This document shows positions 8,231 to 16,553 of a DNA stretch of 46,645 nucleotides, one piece after another. Positions within the stretch are counted from its first letter, which is position 1. The number at the start of each line of letters is the position of its first letter. This DNA comes from Succinivibrio dextrinosolvens DSM 3072. Lineage in GTDB: Bacteria > Pseudomonadota > Gammaproteobacteria > Enterobacterales > Succinivibrionaceae. The stretch covers positions 1 through 46,645 of the forward strand of contig NZ_FUXX01000020.1 of assembly GCF_900167015.1 (NCBI RefSeq), written 5' to 3'. The notes under the pieces are model-generated. The model was not told where the DNA came from. It made no database searches and saw only the letters and a list, made by a program, of their open reading frames with translations. Both the position numbers and the translations under genes were made by a program.

Positions 8231-9766
8231 TTAAGACGAGCTCTTGCTTGAAGCATTGACGCTAGATATTACATTTGACAGGTAAGACAGGGAAGTCTGA
8301 TAACTTGCCATCAGAGAGTCCAGATTACCATATTTGGTTCTGAGACTAGCCTCGTATGCTTCTAATATTTCGGTATTTCTATTTTCTTTCTGCGTCCAGT
8401 AGTCACTCTGACTCTTAAGCTCAGTTTCTCTATCTGTGAGTAGTCCACCGAATTTTGTATACTCATAAACCTGATCAGATATCTTGTCAATCAGACCATC
8501 ACTATCGGTGAACAGTCTCTCTACTGCATTAATATTGTCATTTAATGCTTTGCTGAATTTTTCTGTGTCTAATGACAGAGTTCCGTCCTTGTTATACTCA
8601 AGTCCGCATGAATAGTAATCAAGTCCGCTTTCGTCAGCACTACCTCTTGTAACAAGAGAAATCAGATTATTCTGTAGAGCCTTTACCTGTGAATCACCTG
8701 CAAGGTCACCACCGTCGTAGTTGTTCTTACCATCTGTATAGGTATTTCTTTGTGTAAGGGTATTCAGTGTAGACATCAGACTGTTGTAGGCATTTACAAA
8801 TGACTGAATCTTTGCTGCTGCAGCTGAATCATCTGAGGTAATATCTACCTGATATGATTTTGATCCTTCTTCACCATTTACTGTTTCTTTCTCGGATTCT
8901 CTCTGAGCTACAATCTCAACACCTGCAATCTGATCCTTAAATTCATTTGTATGTGAGGTAAGCCTATTACCGTCTACTGTAATAACTGCATCCTGTCCTG
9001 AAGAATATGTCCAGGTATTACCATTTGACGTAAATTTGCCATTACTATCACTGCTTTCTGTGTCTGAGTGGTTAACTGCTAGAAGACTTAATGAATCCTT
9101 GCCCTCAGTGCCACTGGCGTTTGATACAGAGATTGAAAGGTTCTGAGTATCAAGACCAGTTTCTCCAGCTACAAGAGAGAAAGAGTATCCATCAGATGTC
9201 TTAATAACATTACAGCTAACACCATAGGAGTTATCTTTACTGGTGTTGATTCTTCTACGGATAAGTTCTAAGGTATCGCCTTCAGAGATCTCAACTTCAA
9301 ATGAACGCTCGTTACCCTCATCATCCTGGCCAAGGCTGATGGTTAAGGTTCCTGCTTCAAATGAGTTATTAAAAACAGTTTCTTCGCCATTTTCTTTTGT
9401 AGATTTTGTAGCGATTTTTGTTGAAATAGACTCGGCTTTTGCAAGCTGATTAACAGCTACAGACATGCTGGTATTTGAGCAGTCTGATTTTGCAGTAATA
9501 GAAAATGCAGTATAGTTAGAGGATTGAGAGGTTGTAATCTTGTGGGTATTTAATACATCAATACCTTTAGAATTATCAATAGTAGATTTGAAAGACTTAA
9601 GCGCAGAAGTCAGCTTTGAAACACCTTGCTGCTCGATTTCTACTTCAGCCTTTTTAACAGTTACTCTTTTATTGAGTAGATTTTTTCTGGATGAAACCAT
9701 TGCAGAAATGATTGATTCAAAATCATTTCCTGAACCTGTACCTGCATTTGTTACTATTGAAGCCAT
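8231..9766 (-). CDS. fliD: Flagellar hook-associated protein 2 (filament cap)
   Basis: A 511-aa FliD/HAP2, the pentameric cap at the flagellar tip that directs flagellin polymerisation. The N-terminal domain has the typical start with GTGSGNDFESIISAMV (residues 8-23) and an early coiled region (KKAEVEIEQQGVSKLTSALKSF). The middle is variable and Ser/Thr-rich, and the C-terminal domain (about 310-505) has AAAKIQSFVNAYNSLMSTLNTLT and a terminal coiled coil. The length is within the family range. AGAGGTTAGAGATT precedes the ATG. No other flagellar gene is nearby, so it stands apart from the main flagellar clusters. It has its own terminator. Confidence 0.88.
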   Translation of the reverse strand: MASIVTNAGTGSGNDFESIISAMVSSRKNLLNKRVTVKKAEVEIEQQGVSKLTSALKSFKSTIDNSKGIDVLNTHKITTSQSSNYTAFSITAKSDCSNTSMSVAVNQLAKAESISTKIATKSTKENGEETVFNNSFEAGTLTISLGQDDEGNERSFEVEISEGDTLELIRRRINTSKDNSYGVSCNVIKTSDGYSFSLVAGETGLDTQNLSISVSNASGTEGKDSLSLLAVNHSDTESSDSNGKFTSNGNTWTYSSGQDAVITVDGNRLTSHTNEFKDQIAGVEIVAQRESEKETVNGEEGSKSYQVDITSDDSAAAAKIQSFVNAYNSLMSTLNTLTQRNTYTDGKNNYDGGDLAGDSQVKALQNNLISLVTRGSADESGLDYYSCGLEYNKDGTLSLDTEKFSKALNDNINAVERLFTDSDGLIDKISDQVYEYTKFGGLLTDRETELKSQSDYWTQKENRNTEILEAYEASLRTKYGNLDSLMASYQTSLSYLSNVISSVNASSKSSS

Positions 9767-9861
9767 AATCTCTAACCTCTTTATCCCTATAAAATTATTA
9801 TAGGTTAATCCCTCTCTCTCTACTTAACGGCATTTATATGTGAGATCTTTATATCTGAAAT

Positions 9862-9895
9862 AAAAAAAAGCTTTTCTCTTTGAGAGAAAAGCTTT
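9862..9895 (-). terminator. Rho-independent terminator of lysC
   Basis: A 13-bp perfect stem, AAAGCTTTTCTCT (9867-9879) and AGAGAAAAGCTTT (9883-9895), with a 3-nt loop. On the minus strand it is followed by a T-run. Confidence 0.85.
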
Positions 9896-9917
9896 GCAAT
9901 AGTTATGCCAGAAGTAT

Positions 9918-11273
9918 TTAGTCTTCTAATAACTGCTCATGTAATGCGACTAGGGCATCTGAGGTATCGCCGTCCTTAAGCAGGAAGCATAGGTTATGCT
10001 TTGATGCGCCGTAGCAGATCATTCTTACAGAGAAAGACTTGATAGAGTCAAACGCTTTGGTAATAACACCTGCATTCTCGGACATCTTATTGCCAATGAT
10101 GGCAATAAGTGGCAATCCTGTTTCAACCTTAACATGGCAGAATTGACGTAATTCATTTAGCATGTTTTCACTAATCTGTGCAGAACCTGAGGTGCTGGTT
10201 CCGCCGTCAATAGTAACAGCAATTGAAATTTCTGATGTTGAAACCAGATCAATTGAATGATTGTATTTTGCAAATACTGCGAATACATTTGCCAAGAAAC
10301 CAGTTGCACCAACCATAACAGGAGAAGAAAGAATAATCAGAGTCTGATTCTTTCTTAGTGCCAGAGCTCTGAAGTTAGGCTGAGACTCAGTCTCATATCT
10401 AACCCAGGTACCGCCTTTTTCTGGTTCACGTGATGAACCTACAAAAATAGGGATCTTCTTCTCAACAGCAGGTAGCATTGTTGAAGGATGCAGAACTTTT
10501 GCACCGAAATTTGCCATTTCAGCAGCTTCAATATAAGTAAGCTCTGGAATAGGGCGTGCATTTTTTACGATGCGAGGATCGGTGGTGAATACACCTGGAA
10601 CATCAGTCCAGATTGAGATGGTAGCAACACCAAGAGCATCACCAAGTAGGGCTGCGGAGTAATCGGAGCCGCCTCTACCTAGAGTTGTGGTCTCACCGAT
10701 GATATTAGAACCGATAAAGCCCTGAGTGATAATAACAGTTGAGTCACTGATTAAAGGCATCAGCTTATCGCGGGTTAATACACGGATATCATCTGTCAGA
10801 GGTTTTGCTCTGCTGAACTTGGAGTCAGTTCTCATTACCTCTCTAACATCGAACCATGTTGCGTCAGTTCCGAAGTGCTTGAATAGGGCGACGAACAGGT
10901 AAGATGACATTAACTCACCGTGAGAAACAAGACTGTCGGTTAACTGATCTGATGTCTGTTTTGCAGCCTGAGCAGTCTGTTCTCTAATCTCCTTAATGTG
11001 TCCTTCTACGAACTCCCTAAGTTCATCTTGATTGTCTAAATGTGAAATAATATCTTCATGGATACTGCGAAGTTTTGCGATGATCTCTTCAACTCTTTCG
11101 TTGTTGCATTTTCCTGATGCAAGCTCAACAAGAAGATTGGTAACGCCTGCACATGCGCTCACTACGACAACGCGTGATTTTTTATTGCCGATGACAACCT
11201 TGTAGCTTGAAGACATTGCTTCAAAATTTCCTACAGAAGTTCCACCAAACTTTGCTATATCTAAATTTTCCAT
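9918..11273 (-). CDS. lysC: Aspartate kinase III (lysine-sensitive type)
   Basis: A 451-aa monofunctional aspartokinase that phosphorylates L-aspartate in the first step of lysine, threonine and methionine synthesis. It aligns along its whole length with E. coli LysC (449 aa) and has no homoserine dehydrogenase domain. Motifs are KFGGTSVGN (residues 8-16), the substrate-binding TTLGRGGSDYSAALL, WTDVPGVFTTDPR and FGAKVLHPSTMLPA. Two ACT-type regulatory repeats lie in the C-terminal third, with SIDLVSTSEISIAVT and RMICYGASKHNLCFL, the parts that bind lysine in the family. It is transcribed divergently from azlC. No lysine riboswitch fits in the 144-bp intergenic gap. Confidence 0.93.
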   Translation of the reverse strand: MENLDIAKFGGTSVGNFEAMSSSYKVVIGNKKSRVVVVSACAGVTNLLVELASGKCNNERVEEIIAKLRSIHEDIISHLDNQDELREFVEGHIKEIREQTAQAAKQTSDQLTDSLVSHGELMSSYLFVALFKHFGTDATWFDVREVMRTDSKFSRAKPLTDDIRVLTRDKLMPLISDSTVIITQGFIGSNIIGETTTLGRGGSDYSAALLGDALGVATISIWTDVPGVFTTDPRIVKNARPIPELTYIEAAEMANFGAKVLHPSTMLPAVEKKIPIFVGSSREPEKGGTWVRYETESQPNFRALALRKNQTLIILSSPVMVGATGFLANVFAVFAKYNHSIDLVSTSEISIAVTIDGGTSTSGSAQISENMLNELRQFCHVKVETGLPLIAIIGNKMSENAGVITKAFDSIKSFSVRMICYGASKHNLCFLLKDGDTSDALVALHEQLLED

Positions 11274-11362
11274 ATATTATTATGTATCCAAAATTTGTTA
11301 TCGAAAAAAACTTGCATACATACATATTAAAAAGACTTAAGATCTTTATCAATTGTAATATA

Positions 11363-11388
11363 CATTATGTCCATAATAGTGCATAATG
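11363..11388. promoter_or_regulatory. Inverted repeat between lysC and azlC
   Basis: CATTATG (11363-11369) and CATAATG (11382-11388) form a 7-bp inverted repeat with a 12-bp spacer, with a further CATAAT inside it. It lies in the shared divergent promoter region and could be an operator. This is by eye and low confidence. Confidence 0.3.
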
Positions 11389-11417
11389 GCACCTAAAAAG
11401 AGCAGAATGAACAAAAA

Positions 11418-12164
11418 GTGGAACCTGAATTGAACAATAAACAACTTTTTTTGTTAGGGGCTAGACATTCCATTCCAATTTGCCTTGGATACATCTCAGT
11501 TGGTACTGCTTATGCAGTAATGGCTATGCAGTCTGGCTATACCCAGTTTCAAACTATTCTAATGTCAGTCTTCAGCTACAGCGGCTCTGGACAGTTCTTT
11601 GCTGTAACCATGGCAAAGGAGCACTCCTCTCTAATCGCAATTGCCTTAGGCCTGTTTTTGCTGAATTTCAGATATTTCATTATGAGTACCTGTATATTCT
11701 CAAGATTTGAAAAGCTCTCTAATCTATCAAGAGCTGTTTTCGCTCACTATGTTACAGATGAGCCTTTTGCCATATTTACAACAGCGCCAAAGGAACTGGT
11801 AAGGCTGTCATATTTATCAGGTCTGGTTCTGACATCATGGTTCTCGTGGATTCTGGGAGCTGTAATTGGCGCGACTGCTAATGACTATCTGCCGGTTGAT
11901 CTTGTTAATGCTATGAATGTGGCTTTATATGCGCTTTTCATAGCGATTATTGTTCCACCTGCAAAGGTTGACTTTAAACTGATGCTGATAATCGTCAGTG
12001 CAGCTGTAATGAATATTGTTCTTACTTTATTTATGAATGCCTGCTGGGCTATTCTTGTAACAATTGTCTGCAGTTCTCTGGTTGGCGCCTTATTTATGGA
12101 TAATAAAAAATCTGCAGCTAAAGAGATGTCTGAAGTAAAGAGTCAGGAGAATTTAAATGGATAG
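11418..12164 (+). CDS. azlC: AzlC family branched-chain amino acid exporter, large subunit
   Basis: A 248-aa inner-membrane protein with about seven hydrophobic segments. It matches AzlC/YgaZ proteins: IPICLGYISVGTAYAVMA near the N-terminus, SYSGSGQFFAV, NFRYFIMS and FAHYVTDEPFAIF. AzlC and AzlD together export valine-like or other branched amino acids in characterised homologues (E. coli YgaZH, Bacillus AzlCD). The start used is GTG at 11418; the in-frame TTG at 11430 with GGA seven bases upstream is an alternative. It overlaps azlD by 8 bp, so the two are co-translated. It is divergent from lysC. Confidence 0.88.
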   Translation: MEPELNNKQLFLLGARHSIPICLGYISVGTAYAVMAMQSGYTQFQTILMSVFSYSGSGQFFAVTMAKEHSSLIAIALGLFLLNFRYFIMSTCIFSRFEKLSNLSRAVFAHYVTDEPFAIFTTAPKELVRLSYLSGLVLTSWFSWILGAVIGATANDYLPVDLVNAMNVALYALFIAIIVPPAKVDFKLMLIIVSAAVMNIVLTLFMNACWAILVTIVCSSLVGALFMDNKKSAAKEMSEVKSQENLNG

Positions 12165-12465
12165 TAATTACTACCTTTATATTATTCTTATATCTTTTCT
12201 GGTTACCTATCCAATCAGAGCTATACCAGCACTGTTTATATCTAAGCTTTCTTTAAGCTCATACTGGCAGCGTGTTCTTGATCTTGTTCCATACACCGCT
12301 CTTACTGCTTTAGTGTTTCCCGGTATTTTCTACTGCGTCGAAAATAATCAGTATGCTGGTTATATTGGAGCAATTTTTGCGATCATTGCTGCTCTTTGTA
12401 AAATGTCTTTATCTGTAGTTGTGCTTATTGCCGTAGTTTCGGTTTATTTATCCATCATAATTTAA
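12157..12465 (+). CDS. azlD: AzlD family branched-chain amino acid exporter, small subunit
   Basis: A 102-aa hydrophobic protein with four likely membrane segments. The family motif YPIRAIPALF at about 18-28 is followed by LVPYTALTALVFPGIF, as in AzlD/YgaH proteins. It is the obligatory partner of AzlC. Its ATG lies inside the azlC 3' end (8-bp overlap, AGGAG upstream within azlC). Confidence 0.88.
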   Translation: MDSNYYLYIILISFLVTYPIRAIPALFISKLSLSSYWQRVLDLVPYTALTALVFPGIFYCVENNQYAGYIGAIFAIIAALCKMSLSVVVLIAVVSVYLSIII

Positions 12466-12505
12466 GTTTTTCAACTATAAGAGAGATATAGACAAAGGAA
12501 TATAT

Positions 12506-13099
12506 ATGCTTAAAAATCGTAGGAAACCCGCAGATGATTCAGCATACAATCCTTATGAATGTGCAGCTCAGCTTAAGGATTTGCTTGTAGAATCTAATCT
12601 TTCACCAATCATGACAATGGTTGTGTATGAGTTTTTGTCTGATGTAATCGAACATAAAGTTCCTCGTGATGCTTCAATTTACGAGTATATTCAGAAATGC
12701 TTCGAGGAAAAATTAAGATTCGTTATTCTGGATACAAATTCTGAAGCTGAAATCAGAAACAAGGCAAAAGCTTATCTGATCCTGCTTCTGGAGATTATTT
12801 CCCATTCCAGATTTGTCGAAGGTATTGATATAGATTTATACCGTGTGAAGATGGATGGGGCTGAAACCAGTGTCAAAGTTAGATTTGATGCGAAGAATTT
12901 TAAGGTTGATAAACGTGGATATGAGTTTATTGAAAATGTAAATCAGATTAAGGAGAAAAATCAGTCTGGTTCACAGCTTATATCTTCACTAAGCAAATGT
13001 ACAACTGATGCTGTTGACTATATTCTTGAGCGCTACAAGTCTCACGCTGATAAATTCGATGATGGCGATGTCATCGTTATCGATTCAATTCAAGCCTAA
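12506..13099 (+). CDS. Hypothetical cytoplasmic protein
   Basis: A 197-aa soluble protein of unknown function. It has no signal peptide or membrane segment and no motif I recognise. The N-terminal two thirds look helical (PIMTMVVYEFLSDVIEHKVP; KAYLILLLEIISHSRFVEG). The C-terminal part has alternating strands and an acidic end (DDGDVIVIDSI). AAAGGAATATAT precedes the ATG. It lies 40 bp after azlD and may belong to the same transcript. A strong hairpin follows. Confidence 0.7.
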   Translation: MLKNRRKPADDSAYNPYECAAQLKDLLVESNLSPIMTMVVYEFLSDVIEHKVPRDASIYEYIQKCFEEKLRFVILDTNSEAEIRNKAKAYLILLLEIISHSRFVEGIDIDLYRVKMDGAETSVKVRFDAKNFKVDKRGYEFIENVNQIKEKNQSGSQLISSLSKCTTDAVDYILERYKSHADKFDDGDVIVIDSIQA

Positions 13100-13104
13100 T
13101 TCTA

Positions 13105-13131
13105 ATATCCGAGAGCAATACTCTCGGATAT
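13105..13131. terminator. Hairpin between convergent genes
   Basis: An 11-bp perfect stem, ATATCCGAGAG (13105-13115) and CTCTCGGATAT (13121-13131), with loop CAATA. It has no long T-run on either side but sits exactly between convergent genes, so a bidirectional terminator is likely. Confidence 0.6.
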
Positions 13132-13146
13132 GATGAGCCTTTCTAC

Positions 13147-13980
13147 TTAGATTTCAGATTTTAGACCGTACTTGTCGATTAAAGCCTGAAGATCCTTGTA
13201 TCTCTTCTCTGATGTAGGGTGAGTGCTGGTTATTGAATTTAGCAAAGATGTTGCCTTTGAATTACCTGCACCTGATGCTGCGGTTACCTTCTTTTCATAA
13301 GCATCCATCTTCTTCATAACGCTGACTGCACCCTGAGGATTGAAGCCTGCCTTATACATCAGCTCAAGTCCGTATTTGTCAGCCTCGCTTTCCTGATCAC
13401 GAGAGAATGGTAGGGCAACTGTAGCATTGTAAACAGCATTTGCTGAATCGGTAATAGTTGAGCTTACTCCAAACAGACCTGCAACAGAGGTAACACCTGA
13501 CTGTACCATTGCTTTACTCATTGCTTCTCTAGAGTGCTCCTTTAGAGCATGAGAGATTTCGTGTCCAATAATAGCTGCCATCTCATCATCTGTCAGGCTT
13601 AGCTCTTTGATAAGACCTGTATAAACGACAATTTTGCCGCCAGGCATACACCAGGCATTAACAGTGTTGTCTTTGATGGTGTTTACTTCCCACTGCCAGC
13701 TGCTGCAGTCTTCTCTTAGGGAAGGAGCAACCTTGATAAGCTTTTTGGAAATGCTGTTTACTCTTTTTGAGTAGTTTGAAGTGGTATCAAGTTTATTTTG
13801 GCTCTTGGCATCTGCAATTACTTTTTTGTACTCTTCAGCTGACTGAGCGTTAATTGTCTGCTCTGAAACCAGCATGAACTGATTTCTATCCTCACCAAAC
13901 ATTGATTTTGTAGTCTGAGCACATGATGAAAGAAGTGCACAGCCTACTAAAGCTGAAGCTATTAGATTTGTGTATTTCAT
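13147..13980 (-). CDS. M48 family metalloprotease, lipoprotein (LoiP/YggG-like)
   Basis: A 277-aa predicted outer-membrane or periplasmic zinc protease. The signal peptide ends in a lipobox, LLSSC, with Cys20 as the lipidated residue. The zinc motif HEISH (H140, E141, H144) and the downstream ESEAD (E197) complete the M48 active site. STHPTSEKRYKDLQALI near the C-terminus is the usual M48 ending. E. coli relatives LoiP and YcaL degrade misfolded outer-membrane proteins in the periplasm, and a similar quality-control role is inferred. It is convergent with the 197-aa gene and separate from the min operon. Confidence 0.88.
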   Translation of the reverse strand: MKYTNLIASALVGCALLSSCAQTTKSMFGEDRNQFMLVSEQTINAQSAEEYKKVIADAKSQNKLDTTSNYSKRVNSISKKLIKVAPSLREDCSSWQWEVNTIKDNTVNAWCMPGGKIVVYTGLIKELSLTDDEMAAIIGHEISHALKEHSREAMSKAMVQSGVTSVAGLFGVSSTITDSANAVYNATVALPFSRDQESEADKYGLELMYKAGFNPQGAVSVMKKMDAYEKKVTAASGAGNSKATSLLNSITSTHPTSEKRYKDLQALIDKYGLKSEI

Positions 13981-14098
13981 TTTTATTGTTCCGATTAAAG
14001 AATCTTACCCGCTCTTGTTTTAACAAGTCTGCTGGCAGTTATAGAACATTTCTTATAGAAAAAAATTAGATGGGAGCGAAAAAAATATTCTCGCCCAT

Positions 14099-14123
14099 AA
14101 AAAACGTCCTCAAAGGAGGACGT
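14099..14123 (-). terminator. Rho-independent terminator of the min operon
   Basis: On the minus strand ACGTCCTC and GAGGACGT (14104-14123) form an 8-bp stem with a 4-nt loop, followed by a T-run. Confidence 0.8.
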
Positions 14124-14134
14124 CTTATCTTGAG

Positions 14135-14404
14135 CTAATCTCTCTTTAGAGAAACAGACATTTCCATAATGGAAGTGTTGTCTTTATTAGCAATGTTGAA
14201 TTCTACATCCTGTTCAGAGTCAATTTTGATGTACTTCTTTAGTACTTCGAAAATTTCCTGTCTTAGTTTAGGCATGTAATCAGGAGTGTCTCTGCCTGCT
14301 CTGTCGCTGATCAGAACAACACTTAAACGCTGTTTTGCTGATTCAGCTGAGCTCTCATTCTTGTCTCCGAAAATGGCATCGGAGATTGCCTTTAATAATG
14401 ACAT
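14135..14404 (-). CDS. minE: Cell division topological specificity factor MinE
   Basis: An 89-aa protein that stimulates MinD ATPase and drives pole-to-pole oscillation of MinCD. The N-terminal membrane-targeting and anti-MinCD segment is MSLLKAISDAIFG, followed by AKQRLSVVLISDRAGRD, where the family reads AKERLQIIVAxxR. The C-terminal dimer domain has YMPKLRQEIFEVLKKYIKID. The length equals E. coli MinE (88). It is the last gene of minC-minD-minE, 16 bp after minD. Confidence 0.95.
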   Translation of the reverse strand: MSLLKAISDAIFGDKNESSAESAKQRLSVVLISDRAGRDTPDYMPKLRQEIFEVLKKYIKIDSEQDVEFNIANKDNTSIMEMSVSLKRD

Positions 14405-14420
14405 GCTATCTCCTTATTTA

Positions 14421-15389
14421 TTATTTTTTAAAGATTTTTGCGAAAATACCTTTCTTCTCTGTAACAAATCTTAAAGGAACTTCATTGCCAAGAAGTCTTT
14501 CAACGGCATCACCGTAAGCCTTACCTGCGTCTGAAGCCTCGTTCAGAATGATTGGGTTACCAGAGTTAGATGCCTTTAGAACATCCTCTGACTCAGGGAT
14601 AACACCTAATAGAGGAATAGTTAAAAGTTCCTGAACATCTTCTACAGATAGCATTTCAGATCTCTTAACTCTGCTTGGAACATAACGGGTTAACAGTAAT
14701 TTTGCTGCAACTGGTTCCATTTCAAGTTCTGATCTGCGTGATTTTGCATTAAGAATACCGATGATACGGTCTGAGTCACGAACTGATGATACTTCTGGGT
14801 TGGTGGTTACGATTGCTTCATCTGCAAAGTACAGAGCCATTAGAGCTCCGGTTTCGATACCTGCAGGAGAATCACAGACAACGTATTCGAAGTTCATGCT
14901 GTCAAGCTCACGGAATACCTTCTCAACACCCTCAAGAGTCAGAGCATCCTTGTCTTTGGTCTGTGAAGCAGGCAGAACGAACAGATTCTCTACGTGACGG
15001 TCTTTGATTAGAGCCTGATTTAACTTAGCTTCATCCTGAATTACGTTGATGAAATCATAAACAACGCGACGCTCGCAGCCCATGATCAGGTCAAGATTTC
15101 TTAAACCTACGTCGAAGTCTAGAACTGCAGTCTTGTGACCTTTCTGTGCAAGACCGGTTGCAATAGCTGCTGATGAAGTGGTTTTACCTACACCGCCCTT
15201 ACCTGAGGTAACAACGATAACGTGTAAATTCTTGAAAGGCTCTTTGCTGATAGCTGGTTTTGCTTCCTTCTTTTCTTCAGCTTTGGTCTCTTCTACCTTA
15301 GCCTCTTCCTTTTCAGAATCATTTGCCGCTAAAACTTCTTCAACTTTCTTTTCAGCGTCATCTTCTTTCTTAACGATTTGATCTGCCAT
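14421..15389 (-). CDS. minD: Septum site-determining ATPase MinD with an unusual N-terminal extension
   Basis: A 322-aa member of the ParA/MinD ATPase family, which binds the membrane in its ATP form and recruits MinC to block Z-ring assembly near the poles. The ATPase core starts at about residue 56 (VIVVTSGKGGVGKT; deviant Walker A 63-70), followed by FDVGLRNLDLIMGCERR and VCDSPAGIE. The C-terminal amphipathic membrane helix is present (KKGIFAKIFKK). E. coli MinD (270 aa) begins directly at the core. Here about 54 extra residues rich in Glu, Lys and Ala precede it. No internal start codon lies between this extension and the core, so the extension appears to be real. It is flanked by minC (16 bp) and minE. 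Confidence 0.94.
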   Translation of the reverse strand: MADQIVKKEDDAEKKVEEVLAANDSEKEEAKVEETKAEEKKEAKPAISKEPFKNLHVIVVTSGKGGVGKTTSSAAIATGLAQKGHKTAVLDFDVGLRNLDLIMGCERRVVYDFINVIQDEAKLNQALIKDRHVENLFVLPASQTKDKDALTLEGVEKVFRELDSMNFEYVVCDSPAGIETGALMALYFADEAIVTTNPEVSSVRDSDRIIGILNAKSRRSELEMEPVAAKLLLTRYVPSRVKRSEMLSVEDVQELLTIPLLGVIPESEDVLKASNSGNPIILNEASDAGKAYGDAVERLLGNEVPLRFVTEKKGIFAKIFKK

Positions 15390-15405
15390 ATTTTTTTAAT
15401 CCTTG

Positions 15406-16263
15406 TTAGAATCTCGATTGAATTGTTTGTACGTCTTTTACGTGGCAGTAGTTTAAACTTCTGCCGTTTAGTGAAACTATTACTGAACTATCTTCTCCAT
15501 ATAATGATTTTAAGGACTGGTTATTCTCCATATCATCAGCTGTCTGATAATTACCAGCGATTGCAACCAGAGTAGGCTGGAATACGCCACTGACGTAAAT
15601 TATGCCTTTCTCATAACCATCTGTATCCTTATCCTTTGGAGAACCTGCGTAGACTTCACCATGCATATCTCCAAATACAAACACATTATGGCTTGCAATA
15701 ATTCTGGCTGTTCTAGCCACATTACCTAAAATCAAAACTGAAGTATCAGGAGCACTTATGCATTCACCTGAACGGAGAGAGTGGGATACCACCATCATTG
15801 GCTCAGTGACTCGGACCTCATATGGGACCTTTACTTCATAAGGCTCAGGAATATGTACAGGAACCTTTACTTCCACAGTTTTAGTGATAACTCTAGGCTT
15901 GAAATTCTCTTCACGCATTCTTGCGAACTTAGTAGAGTTAACTATAGGAATGTTCCTTTCTATTAATGTTTTGGCTCGGTCTTCTGTCAGAATTCCTGAA
16001 ATACCGATCAGAAACAGTCCGTAATTCTTGCAGGTTGAGGATAAAAGCTCGAAATCAAGATCCTTAAGATAGTCGATATTCGCTGCATCAATAACAACTG
16101 GAGAATTACGATAAATTTCTGCACGGGGTAAAACCTTCTGCTCTAACAGTTCGGTAAGTTCTTCTACAGTTCCTTTGTGCATTTCAATAGTGTTAAAAGA
16201 ATATCCTGTTCTTGAAATGCTAGCGCCCATGTTTGTGTCGCCAGTATCTGCAAAAGAGTCCAT
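15406..16263 (-). CDS. minC: Septum site-determining protein MinC
   Basis: A 285-aa FtsZ polymerisation inhibitor targeted by MinD. The N-terminal domain (about residues 20-120) has PVVIDAANIDYLKDLDF and the family-like LFLIGISG. A linker with repeated V/P/E motifs (KVPVHIPEPYEVKVPYEV) follows. The C-terminal beta-helix domain has SLRSGECISAPDTSVLILGNV, the MinD/septum-binding RSGQ-like corner, followed by FVFGDMHGEVYAG. It is longer than E. coli MinC (231 aa), mainly because of extra N-terminal residues and the linker. It is the first gene of the min operon; its promoter must lie in 16264-16553. Confidence 0.93.
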   Translation of the reverse strand: MDSFADTGDTNMGASISRTGYSFNTIEMHKGTVEELTELLEQKVLPRAEIYRNSPVVIDAANIDYLKDLDFELLSSTCKNYGLFLIGISGILTEDRAKTLIERNIPIVNSTKFARMREENFKPRVITKTVEVKVPVHIPEPYEVKVPYEVRVTEPMMVVSHSLRSGECISAPDTSVLILGNVARTARIIASHNVFVFGDMHGEVYAGSPKDKDTDGYEKGIIYVSGVFQPTLVAIAGNYQTADDMENNQSLKSLYGEDSSVIVSLNGRSLNYCHVKDVQTIQSRF

Positions 16264-16553
16264 TTACCTGCCTTATTTATCTATTATTCCTTATCAAAAA
16301 ACTATCTTACCATAATGGTCAAAAAATGTATTGTTTATGACGGGGAGAAACTTATTTTTTATATTACGGAATACAAAAAATAATAGTTAGGTCGGATTTT
16401 TGAAAATTCAATTAAACATTTTTTTATTTTCAAAATTTTTTTCTCACCAAAATGGGCAGAAAATGCCTATTTTTTGTGAAAATTAAATAAACAAAAAGTT
16501 GGTGGTAAACTATCGCAGTTAACTGCTAACTATAATTACAAAGAGATTTAAAC
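16264..16553. other. Divergent intergenic region between minC and the alanine symporter
   Basis: Very AT-rich, with no gene. It holds a 10-bp hairpin with one G-T pair (AAAATGGGCA / TGCCTATTTT, 16449-16473) followed by Ts, plus a perfect palindrome and a -10 box described separately. Eighteen of these bases (16456-16473) recur upstream of aroG. Confidence 0.5.
16515..16536 (+). promoter_or_regulatory. Promoter -10 with an adjacent perfect palindrome upstream of the symporter gene
   Basis: The palindrome GCAGTTAACTGC (16515-16526) lies immediately before TATAAT (16531-16536). No good -35 is seen at the right distance. A repressor or activator binding at the palindrome would overlap RNA polymerase. 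Confidence 0.4.

Noticed and set aside
9243-9803. Open frames on the plus strand opposite fliD
   Set aside because: They mirror fliD codons, lack ribosome sites and contain no family motifs.
11274-11417. Lysine riboswitch upstream of lysC
   Set aside because: Only 144 bp are shared with the divergent azlC gene, too short for the about 170-nt lysine aptamer plus promoter, and no matching fold was seen.
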